From an uncultured Blastocatellia bacterium (GTDB lineage Bacteria; Acidobacteriota; Blastocatellia; Pyrinomonadales; Pyrinomonadaceae), in the NCBI GenBank assembly GCA_946480785.1, contig CAMLLD010000009.1:31024-95023 (forward strand): a stretch of 64,000 nucleotides of DNA, read 5' to 3'. Positions within the stretch are counted from its first letter, which is position 1; each line of letters opens with the position of its first letter. This document shows positions 8,677 to 16,763 of the stretch, piece by piece. Under the pieces are notes generated by a model. It made no database searches and was not told the origin of the DNA. It worked only from the letters and a program-made list of their open reading frames with translations. A program made the translations under genes and the position numbers.

Positions 8677-11600
8677 ATGTCTCGCCTATTTTTCGCCTTT
8701 CTCTGTCTGCTCGCCCTGAGTATCAGCTTCAATGCACAAGCCCAGAACGGTCACGGCGCGACGCAAACACGCCTGCTGCGCATGCCGACCGTGAGCTCGA
8801 CGCAGATCGCTTTTGCTTACGCAAACAACATCTGGGTCGTGCCGCGCGCGGGCGGCAGCGCCCGCCGCTTGACGAGTTTTCAGGGACAAACGTCGAATCC
8901 GCATTTCTCGCCCGACGGCAGACTGATCGCGTTCAGTGGTGAGTACGCCGGCAACTTCGACGTCTACGTCGTGCCCGCCGACGGCGGCGAGCCGAAGCGA
9001 TTGACGTGGCATCCGGGCGCAGATCTCGTCGAAGGCTGGACGCCCGACGGCAAGTCGATCCTGTTTTCCTCCAACCGCGCGACGTGGGCGCCGAGCGGCG
9101 CACCGCGCTTCTGGACGGTTTCGGTCGACGGCGGCGTCGAACAACCGATGGTGTTGCCGCGCGCTTATCAAGGCAAGATTTCTCCCGACGGCACGCACAT
9201 CGCTTATCGCATGAACAACTCGTGGGACGAAGAGCGGCGCAATTATCGCGGCGGACAAAATCGTCCGATCTGGATCGTCGATCTCAAAACTTACGATCTC
9301 GTTTCACCTCCGTGGACTGACTCGAAGGACGTCGATCCTGTTTGGGTCGATGACGATGTTTTCTTCATCTCCGATCGCGACGGTGTGGCCAACGTCTGGT
9401 CTTACAACACGAAGAGCAAGAAGCTCGCGCAGGTGACGAAGTTCACTGACTTCGATGTGAAGGCGCTCGACTCCGGCGCGGGCACGGTCGTGTTTGAGCA
9501 AGCGGGTTACGTGCACGAGCTCGATCCGAAGAGCGGCAAGGAAAAGATCGTCAACATCACCGCGGCCGGCGACTTTCCGTGGATGATGCCGAACTGGGAA
9601 GACGTGACGAATCGGTTAACGAACCTGGCGCTGTCACCGACGGGCAAGCGCGTCGCGGTCGAAGCGCGCGGCGAGATCTTCACTATACCGGCGGAGAAGG
9701 GCGACATTCGCAACCTGACGAACTCGAGCGGTTCCGCCGAACGCGATCCGGCGTGGTCGCCTGACGGCAAGTTTGTTTCGTACTTCAGCGACAAGTCGGG
9801 CGAGTACAAGCTCGTCATCGAAGCGCAGGACGGACTCATGCCGCCGCGCGAGATCACTTTGAAGAACCCGACGCATTACTACACGCCGTCGTGGTCGCCC
9901 GACTCGAAGAAGATCCTGTTCACCGATACGAACCTGAAGGTTTGGGTCGTCGATGTGGCGTCGGGCGATGCGAAGATCGTGGGCCAGGATCCATGGATGG
10001 TGCCGGCGCGCACGTTGAACCCGACGTGGAGTCCCGATTCGAAGTGGGTAGCGTATGCGAGCCGTCTGCGTTCGCTATATCACGCGATCTTCATCAGCAA
10101 CGTCGAGACGGGTGAGACGAAGCAAGTGACTGACGGGCTTGCGGATGCGGTGTGGCCGACGTGGGATGCGAGCGGCAAGTATCTGTGGTTTCTCGCGTCG
10201 ACAGATTTCGGTCTGCGTTCGCAATGGCTCGACATGACTTCCTACGATCACGACGAGAACTTCGGACTCTATTTCGCCGTGTTGAAGAAGAGCGATTCAA
10301 GTCCGTTATTGCCGGAGAGTGATGAGGATCGTGGCGTTGGCAGTGGTGGACGACGTCCGGCGCCGGGTTCGTGCGATGCGCCGGCGGTTGGAGGCGGTGG
10401 CGGCGAAGCGCCTGCGGCCGCGCCGGCGGGTGGTGGTGAAGGTCAGGCTGGAGGTCAAACGGGGCCGCCGCGTGGACCACGTGGTCCAGTCACGGTGCAG
10501 ATCGATTTCGATGGGTTGCAACAACGAATCGTCGCCGTGCCGGGTGTGCCCGAGCGACAGTATTCGGTTTTGGCGGCCGGTGTTGACGGGACGGTGTTCT
10601 TTTTTGAACCGGCTCGCGGCGGCCAAGGCGGCGGCCCGGGCGGCAATACGACCGAGTTGATGCGTTATCGCCTGTGCGATCGCCGCGTCGCGCCGTTCAT
10701 CAATAACGTGGCGGCCTACGACATCAGCGCCGATCGCCGCAAGATTGTCTATCGTGCCGGGTTTGGCGGCGGTCAGGGTGGTCCTGGCGGCGGCGGTTTC
10801 GGCACGCCGCCACCACCGCAGTTGTTCATCGTCGACGCGGATCGCACCCCGCCGCAGCCGGGAACGGGGCGTTTGAATGTTTCACTGCGGATGTATCTCG
10901 ATCCGAAAGCGGAGTTCGCGCAGATCTTTAACGAAGGCTGGCGCAATGAGCGCGACTATCTCTACGTGCCGAACATGCACGGCTCGGATTGGCCGAAGAT
11001 GAAGCAGATGTACGGGCAGTTGCTGCCGTACGTGATGCACCGCGCTGATTTGAACTACCTGCTCGACATGATGGGCGCGGAGATCGCGATCGGTCACTCG
11101 TACGTTCGCGGCGGCGACATGCCTTCCGTGCCGCAACAGGTCGCGGGTCTGCTCGGCGCTGACTTCACGATCGAGAACGGCCGCTACCGCGTCGCGCGCA
11201 TTTACGACAACGAGAGCTGGAACCCCGATCTGCGTTCGCCGCTCGCGACGCCGGGCGCGACCGTCAACACGGGCGAATACATTCTCGCTATCAACGGCGT
11301 CGATTTGCAGGGTACTGACAACATTTACCGGCTGCTCGACGGCACTGCGAATCGCCAGACGACGTTGACGGTGAATGCACAGCCGACGATGGAAAACGCG
11401 CGCAATGTCGTCGTCATTCCGGTGGCCAACGAGCAGGGCTTGCGCACACGCGCGTGGGTCGAGTCGAACCGTCGCCTCGTGGAAAAACTCTCCGACGGCC
11501 AGCTCGCTTACGTTTATCTGCCGAACACCGGCCAGCCGGGTTACTCGAGTTTCAATCGTTATTACTTCTCGCAACAGGACAAGAAGGGCGCCATCGTCGA

Positions 11601-12117
11601 CGAGCGTTTCAACGGCGGCGGCTCTGCGGCTGACTACATCATCGACGTTCTGCAACGCGACTTCGACGGCTACTTCAACAACGTCGCGGGCGATCGTTAT
11701 CCGTTTACGAGTCCGTCGGCGGGCATCTGGGGACCGAAGGTGATGATCATCAACGAGATGGCCGGCTCGGGCGGCGACCTCATGCCTTACATGTTCAAGC
11801 GGAGAAAGATTGGCACACTCGTCGGCAAGCGCACGTGGGGCGGCCTGGTCCATACCGCCGACACGCCGACGTTCATCGACGGTGGTTCGATGATCGCGCC
11901 GCGCGGCGGCTTCTTCGCGCGCGACATGAAATGGGCCGTGGAGAACGAAGGCGTCGCGCCGGACGTCGACGTCGAGAACTGGCCCAAGGAAGTGATCGCC
12001 GGCCACGATCCCCAACTCGAGCGCGCGGTGCAGGAAGCGATGCGCCTCCTGAAAGAGCACCCCGTCGATCGCTCTCCGAAAGAACCGGCGCCACCCACGT
12101 GGGGCAAACGTCCCTAG
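8677..12117 (+). CDS. tricorn protease homologue
   Basis: 1146 residues. The ATG at 8677 has GGAGG at 8662-8666 and a signal peptide (ending FNAQAQ), so the enzyme is exported. Order of parts: beta-propeller repeats with FSPDGRLIAFSG-like WD/PD40 motifs (about 40-330), a second propeller (about 340-700), the core C1 region with NMHGSDW (His768), a PDZ domain (about 850-950) and the C2 serine-protease core with GSGGDLMPYMF (nucleophile Ser1031) and GKRTWGG. This is the tricorn arrangement, in which large oligomers trim peptides. A Gly/Pro/Ala-rich insert lies at about residues 548-605 inside the second propeller, and a shorter one at about 690-712. Related proteins are often annotated as S41 family peptidases. 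Confidence 0.93.
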   Translation: MSRLFFAFLCLLALSISFNAQAQNGHGATQTRLLRMPTVSSTQIAFAYANNIWVVPRAGGSARRLTSFQGQTSNPHFSPDGRLIAFSGEYAGNFDVYVVPADGGEPKRLTWHPGADLVEGWTPDGKSILFSSNRATWAPSGAPRFWTVSVDGGVEQPMVLPRAYQGKISPDGTHIAYRMNNSWDEERRNYRGGQNRPIWIVDLKTYDLVSPPWTDSKDVDPVWVDDDVFFISDRDGVANVWSYNTKSKKLAQVTKFTDFDVKALDSGAGTVVFEQAGYVHELDPKSGKEKIVNITAAGDFPWMMPNWEDVTNRLTNLALSPTGKRVAVEARGEIFTIPAEKGDIRNLTNSSGSAERDPAWSPDGKFVSYFSDKSGEYKLVIEAQDGLMPPREITLKNPTHYYTPSWSPDSKKILFTDTNLKVWVVDVASGDAKIVGQDPWMVPARTLNPTWSPDSKWVAYASRLRSLYHAIFISNVETGETKQVTDGLADAVWPTWDASGKYLWFLASTDFGLRSQWLDMTSYDHDENFGLYFAVLKKSDSSPLLPESDEDRGVGSGGRRPAPGSCDAPAVGGGGGEAPAAAPAGGGEGQAGGQTGPPRGPRGPVTVQIDFDGLQQRIVAVPGVPERQYSVLAAGVDGTVFFFEPARGGQGGGPGGNTTELMRYRLCDRRVAPFINNVAAYDISADRRKIVYRAGFGGGQGGPGGGGFGTPPPPQLFIVDADRTPPQPGTGRLNVSLRMYLDPKAEFAQIFNEGWRNERDYLYVPNMHGSDWPKMKQMYGQLLPYVMHRADLNYLLDMMGAEIAIGHSYVRGGDMPSVPQQVAGLLGADFTIENGRYRVARIYDNESWNPDLRSPLATPGATVNTGEYILAINGVDLQGTDNIYRLLDGTANRQTTLTVNAQPTMENARNVVVIPVANEQGLRTRAWVESNRRLVEKLSDGQLAYVYLPNTGQPGYSSFNRYYFSQQDKKGAIVDERFNGGGSAADYIIDVLQRDFDGYFNNVAGDRYPFTSPSAGIWGPKVMIINEMAGSGGDLMPYMFKRRKIGTLVGKRTWGGLVHTADTPTFIDGGSMIAPRGGFFARDMKWAVENEGVAPDVDVENWPKEVIAGHDPQLERAVQEAMRLLKEHPVDRSPKEPAPPTWGKRP

Positions 12118-12138
12118 TTGAAAATAAAGACGTTGACC

Positions 12139-12180
12139 AATACTACGTTTCGGGAATAGAGTTTCCCGAAACGTAGTATT
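12139..12180. terminator. long perfect hairpin after tricorn gene
   Basis: An 18-bp perfect inverted repeat (12139-12156 and 12163-12180) with a 6-nt loop TAGAGT lies 21 nt after the tricorn stop. The arms are AATACTACGTTTCGGGAA and its complement. It is not followed by a clear U-run beyond ATT, so it is a terminator candidate or a binding site for a dimeric protein. Confidence 0.6.
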
Positions 12181-12224
12181 CCCCCATCTGCCTCACACAA
12201 CCAGCCCGCGAGAGGAGTAATCTC

Positions 12225-12998
12225 ATGAAGCGTTTTCTCTCTACCACTGCATTCGTGGTCGTGCTGGCGGTGTTGTTCCTGCTCGGAGCAAACGAATCAC
12301 TCACCGCAGAAACGAATACGATTCCCTCAACTAATCAACCAATCCAGGTGCTCGGCGTGAAACTGAATCGCGCCGCTGGGCAAACCAACTGGCTCGATGG
12401 AATGGAAGTGCAAATCCAAAACACGTCGCCGAAGGCGATCAACTACCTGCTGCTGCACGTCGAAGTTGCCGGCGCGAATGGACAGACGCTGAAAGTGCCG
12501 GTGACCTTTGGTCAGCCGCCGGCTGCGAAAGCCGGCGAAGCCGCGGTCCTTCAGCCGGGAGCGAAGATCACATTGCAAGCGGCGAAGTCAGTCTGCGATC
12601 GTTTGCGCACAGAGATCGCCAACGGTCGTGTGATACCACCGAAACAATTTCCGACGAGCATCAACGTCGCGATCTTCGGTGACAAGACGGCGTGGAAAGG
12701 TGGGCAGTTGCACTATCAGGATCCCGCCGATCCGTTACGCTGGATCGCCGCATCTGAGTTAACCAGGACGGAGACGCCGGGGATTCAGTTTGCAAAAACA
12801 AATTACCGCGCCACCTCGAACACGCAAACGTGCTATCGCACCACGGGCTTCAATCTCCAGTTTTGCTGCGATAGTAACTTTGTGGCGAACGAGCACTTCA
12901 GCCCCGACCCAAACGGTCACGTGCAACCAGTCGAAGCAGAAGCCTGCTGCGGCGACGGCGATTGCTGCACTTACACGGACATCGGAACCTGTCCTTAA
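12225..12998 (+). CDS. secreted protein with Cys-rich C-terminus, unknown function
   Basis: 257 residues with a strong signal peptide (residues 1-28). A GAGAGGAG precedes the ATG. The middle (about 40-180) resembles a beta-sandwich that mentions tandem polar strands (VQIQNTSPKAINYLLLHVEV). The last 50 residues hold eight cysteines, six of them as CC pairs (FCCDS, ACCGDGDCC), and could form a compact disulfide knot. I do not recognise the family. It is monocistronic: the tricorn hairpin precedes it and a bidirectional terminator follows it. Confidence 0.8.
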   Translation: MKRFLSTTAFVVVLAVLFLLGANESLTAETNTIPSTNQPIQVLGVKLNRAAGQTNWLDGMEVQIQNTSPKAINYLLLHVEVAGANGQTLKVPVTFGQPPAAKAGEAAVLQPGAKITLQAAKSVCDRLRTEIANGRVIPPKQFPTSINVAIFGDKTAWKGGQLHYQDPADPLRWIAASELTRTETPGIQFAKTNYRATSNTQTCYRTTGFNLQFCCDSNFVANEHFSPDPNGHVQPVEAEACCGDGDCCTYTDIGTCP

Positions 12999-13037
12999 AA
13001 CCAATTCACGCGGAGTATTTGAAGTAATGACAGACTC

Positions 13038-13069
13038 AAAAGCGGCGAGCTCCCTCCCTCGCCGCTTTT
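13038..13069. terminator. bidirectional terminator between Cys-rich protein and darG
   Basis: Inverted arms AAAAGCGGCGA (13038-13048) and TCGCCGCTTTT (13059-13069) with a 10-nt loop. The arms end in A and T runs, so it can serve both the plus-strand gene ending at 12998 and the minus-strand darG ending at 13072. Confidence 0.8.
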
Positions 13070-13071
13070 GC

Positions 13072-14178
13072 TTACATCGCTTCAGATAGAGAGTTGCTAA
13101 GCGAGACGCGCATCCAGCCTAAGGTAATGAGGTTCCTGATTGCATTAGCCAACGCTCGTCTCTTATCTTCGCTGCGCCAGTTCTTCTTCCAGTCGAGGAT
13201 GTAGTCGTACAACTGTTGCTCACCAATTTCCTGATGCGGGAAAGCTTGCTTTAAGTGCTGGACTGCAAATAGGACTGTCATGACTTCTTCGGCCTGCTCC
13301 GTACTCTTAAGACGGCTGAACAGATCGACTACACGTTCGATATCTTTTGCGTGGCGCTCAATCAACTCGCGATACTTCGAGCGATCTCGTTCATACTGCT
13401 CAGTTACATGCAGTGCAATCATGCGTCCGAGCGGCTGCTCCTGAAGCCAGTTTCGATTAGCGAACTCGTGCAGCACCTGTTTCACATCGCCGGCAAAAGG
13501 GCCGTAACTACCCTTGCCAAACTGAAAACCAGTGGTGACACCGATCTCGGTGATCACATAAGCGATCTTCTGAAAAATAGTGCGGCCGACGGGATTTGCG
13601 TAAGGCTGGCGCTGCAGCTCTCGCAGCACTTCGAGAAGTAGCACCCACTGAGGATTCAACTTCTCCTGTCGGTTTGCGCCGAACTCCAACTGCGCGGGCC
13701 GCGCCAAAAACTCTTCGCTTAATTGATGCTTCGGTGTTCCGTAAGGAGCGTACACCTCGACATCAAGACTCAGGCGATGAAGTTTTCTATAAATCAATGG
13801 TCCAACTTCGGTCCAATTGAGGCCTCCATTGCCGCAACCCAATGGCGGGCAAGCAAGACTCCTGATTTTCCATTCTTCGTAGTGGCCGGCAAGGTAATCA
13901 AGGCCGCGCTCGATATCGCTCAGGCGTGACGGCGACCGCCAATGGTCCTTGGTAGGAAAATTAATTATGACGCGGCCTGACTTATCGTCGTAGGCATACG
14001 GCTCACCGAGGCGCACGAGCTTACGCCTACAACGGGCAGCATAGTCGGCGAACATGTCCGGATATCTATTCTTAAACTCCTGCGCAACGCCCTTACCCAT
14101 GATGCCCACGCAGTTGACGGTGTTCACCAGGGTTTGCGCGTCGCTCGCAAATAGATCTCCGATAAGCGCCCTGAACAT
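13072..14178 (-). CDS. darG: DarG antitoxin: macrodomain DNA ADP-ribosylglycohydrolase
   Basis: 368 residues. The N-terminal macrodomain (about 1-155) shows the ADP-ribose-binding landmarks DLFASDAQTLVNTVNCVGIMGKG and LACPPLGCGNGGLNW. The C-terminal half (about 165-368, including FQKIAYVITEIGVTTGFQFGKGSYGPF) matches the extra domain of DarG that neutralises DarT directly. DarG removes ADP-ribose from thymidine bases modified by DarT. It lies 14 nt downstream of darT, the usual operon order toxin-antitoxin, and ends at a bidirectional terminator. The region looks less GC-rich than its flanks by eye, which suits horizontal acquisition. Length agrees with known DarG proteins of roughly 350 residues. 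Confidence 0.93.
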   Translation of the reverse strand: MFRALIGDLFASDAQTLVNTVNCVGIMGKGVAQEFKNRYPDMFADYAARCRRKLVRLGEPYAYDDKSGRVIINFPTKDHWRSPSRLSDIERGLDYLAGHYEEWKIRSLACPPLGCGNGGLNWTEVGPLIYRKLHRLSLDVEVYAPYGTPKHQLSEEFLARPAQLEFGANRQEKLNPQWVLLLEVLRELQRQPYANPVGRTIFQKIAYVITEIGVTTGFQFGKGSYGPFAGDVKQVLHEFANRNWLQEQPLGRMIALHVTEQYERDRSKYRELIERHAKDIERVVDLFSRLKSTEQAEEVMTVLFAVQHLKQAFPHQEIGEQQLYDYILDWKKNWRSEDKRRALANAIRNLITLGWMRVSLSNSLSEAM

Positions 14179-14192
14179 TCGTAACCTTCAGT

Positions 14193-14780
14193 CTAGCGAA
14201 AGAATATTGCCGAATCGATCGATATAGGCAAGTGGAAGCCAAGATCCTTCAACTGCTTGAGTCTGACGGCGTCGACGACGTAAGCACCTTTTAAGTATTT
14301 TGCATCCACGCAATGCGGCACTAGTATCTCCGCGCATTTCTGCGAACGATGACGAAAGTGGGCAATCTCATCATTCGGGTGTCTCCAGTCCAACGCAAAG
14401 ATCGCATCGAAATCCAGGAGGCGCCATTGCGAAGGATGCAGGAAGCGGACGTAATCCGATGCAGCGTTGCAATCGGTAAACACCACTCCTTTTTGGTTCG
14501 TAACTTCCGTTGAAATCCGCAGAACGCAAAGCCTGACAGCATCGCCCTTTCGTTTATAAAGCATCGGGTTCCGGGCGTGAAAGTAAAGATTGGCGTACTG
14601 ATGTAGTTTTAAGCCGCCAGGAACTTTCTTCTTATCACGTCGATCCTGTATTTCCTGCATCGCTACCGACCGATGTTTTAATGCCAACGCTCGTTCGTTG
14701 GATAAAATGCCGCGTTCCAAAACGGAAGGAATGTTTTCGATCGGCATGATCGATTGAAACTCGCATACTCTTTCGTCCAT
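14193..14780 (-). CDS. darT: DarT toxin: DNA thymidine ADP-ribosyltransferase
   Basis: 195 residues, intact. The order of motifs matches DarT: an early NIPSVLERGILS helix, then RSVAMQEIQDRRDKKKVP with the catalytic-region Arg, then NLYFHARNPMLY (the NAD-binding ART-like strand), VVFTDCNA, and a late CAEILVP whose Glu corresponds to the catalytic glutamate of the family. DarT transfers ADP-ribose from NAD to thymidine in single-stranded DNA and blocks replication; some DarTG systems act in phage defence. No strong ribosome-binding site precedes the ATG at 14780, and a second ATG at 14744 (MPIENIPSVL) is possible. It is divergent from the PQQ sugar dehydrogenase gene. Confidence 0.92.
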   Translation of the reverse strand: MDERVCEFQSIMPIENIPSVLERGILSNERALALKHRSVAMQEIQDRRDKKKVPGGLKLHQYANLYFHARNPMLYKRKGDAVRLCVLRISTEVTNQKGVVFTDCNAASDYVRFLHPSQWRLLDFDAIFALDWRHPNDEIAHFRHRSQKCAEILVPHCVDAKYLKGAYVVDAVRLKQLKDLGFHLPISIDSAIFFR

Positions 14781-14894
14781 TCGCCAGGCTCACGCGACTC
14801 TTGCAAAATGACGGCTCGCTGATTACAACTATGCTCTCCCCAATTAACGTGTGTAATCTGTGGTTAGTATTTTCAGTTGTCAAGGGGCGTTTTT

Positions 14895-16355
14895 GTGCGA
14901 CTCACTATTCTCCTATGCTTTCTGCTTTCCACGTTCTTCTCAACAAATGCGGCGACGCTGCCGGCGGGTTTTACGGAAACGAGTGTTGGCGGGATTTTGA
15001 ATCCTACAGCGATGGATATCGCGCCTGATGGTCGCGTCTTCGTTTGCGAACAGAATGGATCGCTTCGCGTGATCAAGAACGGCGTCTTATTGCCCGCGCC
15101 GTTCATCACGCTCGCTGTCGATCCGGCGGGCGAGCGCGGCCTGCTCGGTGTCGCTTTCGATCCAAACTTCACCACAAATAACTTCATCTATCTTTATTAC
15201 ACCGTCCCCGTCGAGCCGCGGCATAATCGCGTGAGTCGCTTCAGGGCGAACGGCGACGTTGTGGTCCCGGGCAGCGAAGTTCCTATACTCGATCTCGACA
15301 ACCTGAGCACCGCGACCAACCACAACGGCGGCGCAATCCACTTTGGACCAGACGGCAAGTTGTACGTCGCCGTCGGTGAGAACGCGGACCCCGGGAATTC
15401 ACAAACACTGACCAACCGGCTCGGCAAAATGCTGCGCATCAACGCAGACGGCTCTATCCCGACCGACAACCCATTCTTCAACACCGCCACGGGCCTGAAT
15501 CGATCGATCTGGGCGCTCGGCTTACGCAACCCGTTCACGTTCACCTTTCAACACGGCACGGGTCGCATGTTCATCAACGACGTGGGCCAGGACACGTGGG
15601 AAGAGATCAACGACGGCATCGCCGGTTCGAACTACGGCTGGCCGATCACCGAAGGCGTCACAAATAACCCCGCGTTTCGCTCGCCGCTTTTCGTTTACGC
15701 GCACGGCGTCAGCCCGACCACGGGCTGCGCGATCGCGGGCGGCGCGTTCTACAACCCGCTCAGCGTGCAGTTTCCCGCGAGCTTCGTGGGTAAGTATTTC
15801 TTCGCGGATCTATGCAGCGGCTGGATTCGAACGTTCGATCCGGCAACAAGCACCGCCGCGGATTTCGCGAGCGCCATCGGGCAACCGGTCGATTTGAAGG
15901 TCAGCACGGAGGGTAGTCTTTACTATATAGCCAGAGGCAACGGGTCACTCAATCGCATTCAATTCAGCGGCCCGGGCACGCCGCCGCCCGTGATCGCGAC
16001 CGAAGCAAACACCGACGTGGCGATCGCGCTCGATTCGCCGACGCTGGTGCGCGATCCGTTTCCGCTGACAAACGCCTGGAACTTCAGCAGCGACGGTCGC
16101 ACACGCGTGATGTTCTTCGTCACCAATCTCAACCTTGCGCCAAACGAGAACAGTTCGGCCGTCGTCGCACAGGCACACGACGGCGCGAACGTCTTTCCGT
16201 TGACAGTCGAGTTTGTCGGCAAGGTACCGGACTTCGATTGGTTGACGCAGGTAGTCGTGCGCCTACCGGACAATCTCCCGTCCGGACAAGCCGTGTTTCT
16301 TAGTGTGACTTTCCATGGTCAAACGAGCAATCAAGCCCGCATTCAGATGAGGTGA
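14895..16355 (+). CDS. secreted PQQ-dependent sugar dehydrogenase-like beta-propeller protein
   Basis: 486 residues. The GTG at 14895 is preferred, with AGGGG at 14883-14887; a TTG at 14877 is in frame but has no such site. A signal peptide (about residues 1-20) precedes a propeller of the soluble glucose dehydrogenase type: LPAGFTETSVGG, NPTAMDIAPDGRVFVCEQNG, RGLLGVAFDPNF, HNGGAIHFGPDGKLYVAVGE, GLRNPFTF, FINDVGQDTWEEIN, GSNYGWPITEG. Family members oxidise sugars in the periplasm with PQQ, although many homologues lack proven activity. The last ~120 residues form a separate beta domain. It is followed 12 nt later by the convergent Fis-type gene. Confidence 0.87.
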   Translation: MRLTILLCFLLSTFFSTNAATLPAGFTETSVGGILNPTAMDIAPDGRVFVCEQNGSLRVIKNGVLLPAPFITLAVDPAGERGLLGVAFDPNFTTNNFIYLYYTVPVEPRHNRVSRFRANGDVVVPGSEVPILDLDNLSTATNHNGGAIHFGPDGKLYVAVGENADPGNSQTLTNRLGKMLRINADGSIPTDNPFFNTATGLNRSIWALGLRNPFTFTFQHGTGRMFINDVGQDTWEEINDGIAGSNYGWPITEGVTNNPAFRSPLFVYAHGVSPTTGCAIAGGAFYNPLSVQFPASFVGKYFFADLCSGWIRTFDPATSTAADFASAIGQPVDLKVSTEGSLYYIARGNGSLNRIQFSGPGTPPPVIATEANTDVAIALDSPTLVRDPFPLTNAWNFSSDGRTRVMFFVTNLNLAPNENSSAVVAQAHDGANVFPLTVEFVGKVPDFDWLTQVVVRLPDNLPSGQAVFLSVTFHGQTSNQARIQMR

Positions 16356-16367
16356 ACTTCGACCCAC

Positions 16368-16700
16368 TCACGGCTGAACACTGATGCCGTAGCGTTTAAT
16401 CTTGCAATTCAGCGTGGTCACTTTCACGCCCAGCAGTTTTGCCGCGCGACGTTGATTGCCGCGCGTGCGTTGCAGCGCACTGCGGATCAGTTCCCGCTCG
16501 TAACGCTGCACCTCTTCCTGCAATCCCAGAGTCCGGTCGGGTTCAGGCTGACGGCTCGCGAGCTGCTCGACTTCCCTGAGGACGGTGAGCGCGGCCTCTC
16601 GCAGGTTATCCAAGTTATGGCGAGCTAGTTCGGATGTTCTGGGCGGCGCCTCTTGCGGCGCTGAATTACCATTAGTCTCCCAATGATAAGAACTGCTCAT
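16368..16700 (-). CDS. Fis-type HTH protein
   Basis: 110 residues. The ATG at 16700 is preferred because GGGAGG lies about 6 nt upstream; an ATG at 16721 has none. The C-terminal 45 residues are a Fis/NtrC-type helix-turn-helix (YERELIRSALQRTRGNQRRAAKLLGV then TTLNCKIKRYGI). The N-terminal half is polar with a short helical stretch. There is no AAA+ or receiver domain, so it acts as a stand-alone DNA-binding protein or partner. It lies 63 nt downstream of the HEAT gene on the same strand and may be the last gene of the sigma/HEAT operon. Its targets are unknown. Confidence 0.8.
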   Translation of the reverse strand: MSSSYHWETNGNSAPQEAPPRTSELARHNLDNLREAALTVLREVEQLASRQPEPDRTLGLQEEVQRYERELIRSALQRTRGNQRRAAKLLGVKVTTLNCKIKRYGISVQP

Positions 16701-16763
16701 TTCTACCTCCCTGGTTTTCATTTAACGAGGAGCAACGCAGGGCGTCTCAAACAGGCAGTACGT

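Noticed and set aside
10094..10660. Frames overlapping the Gly/Pro-rich part of the tricorn gene
   Set aside because: Caused by GC-rich low-complexity sequence; the tricorn frame is continuous through it.
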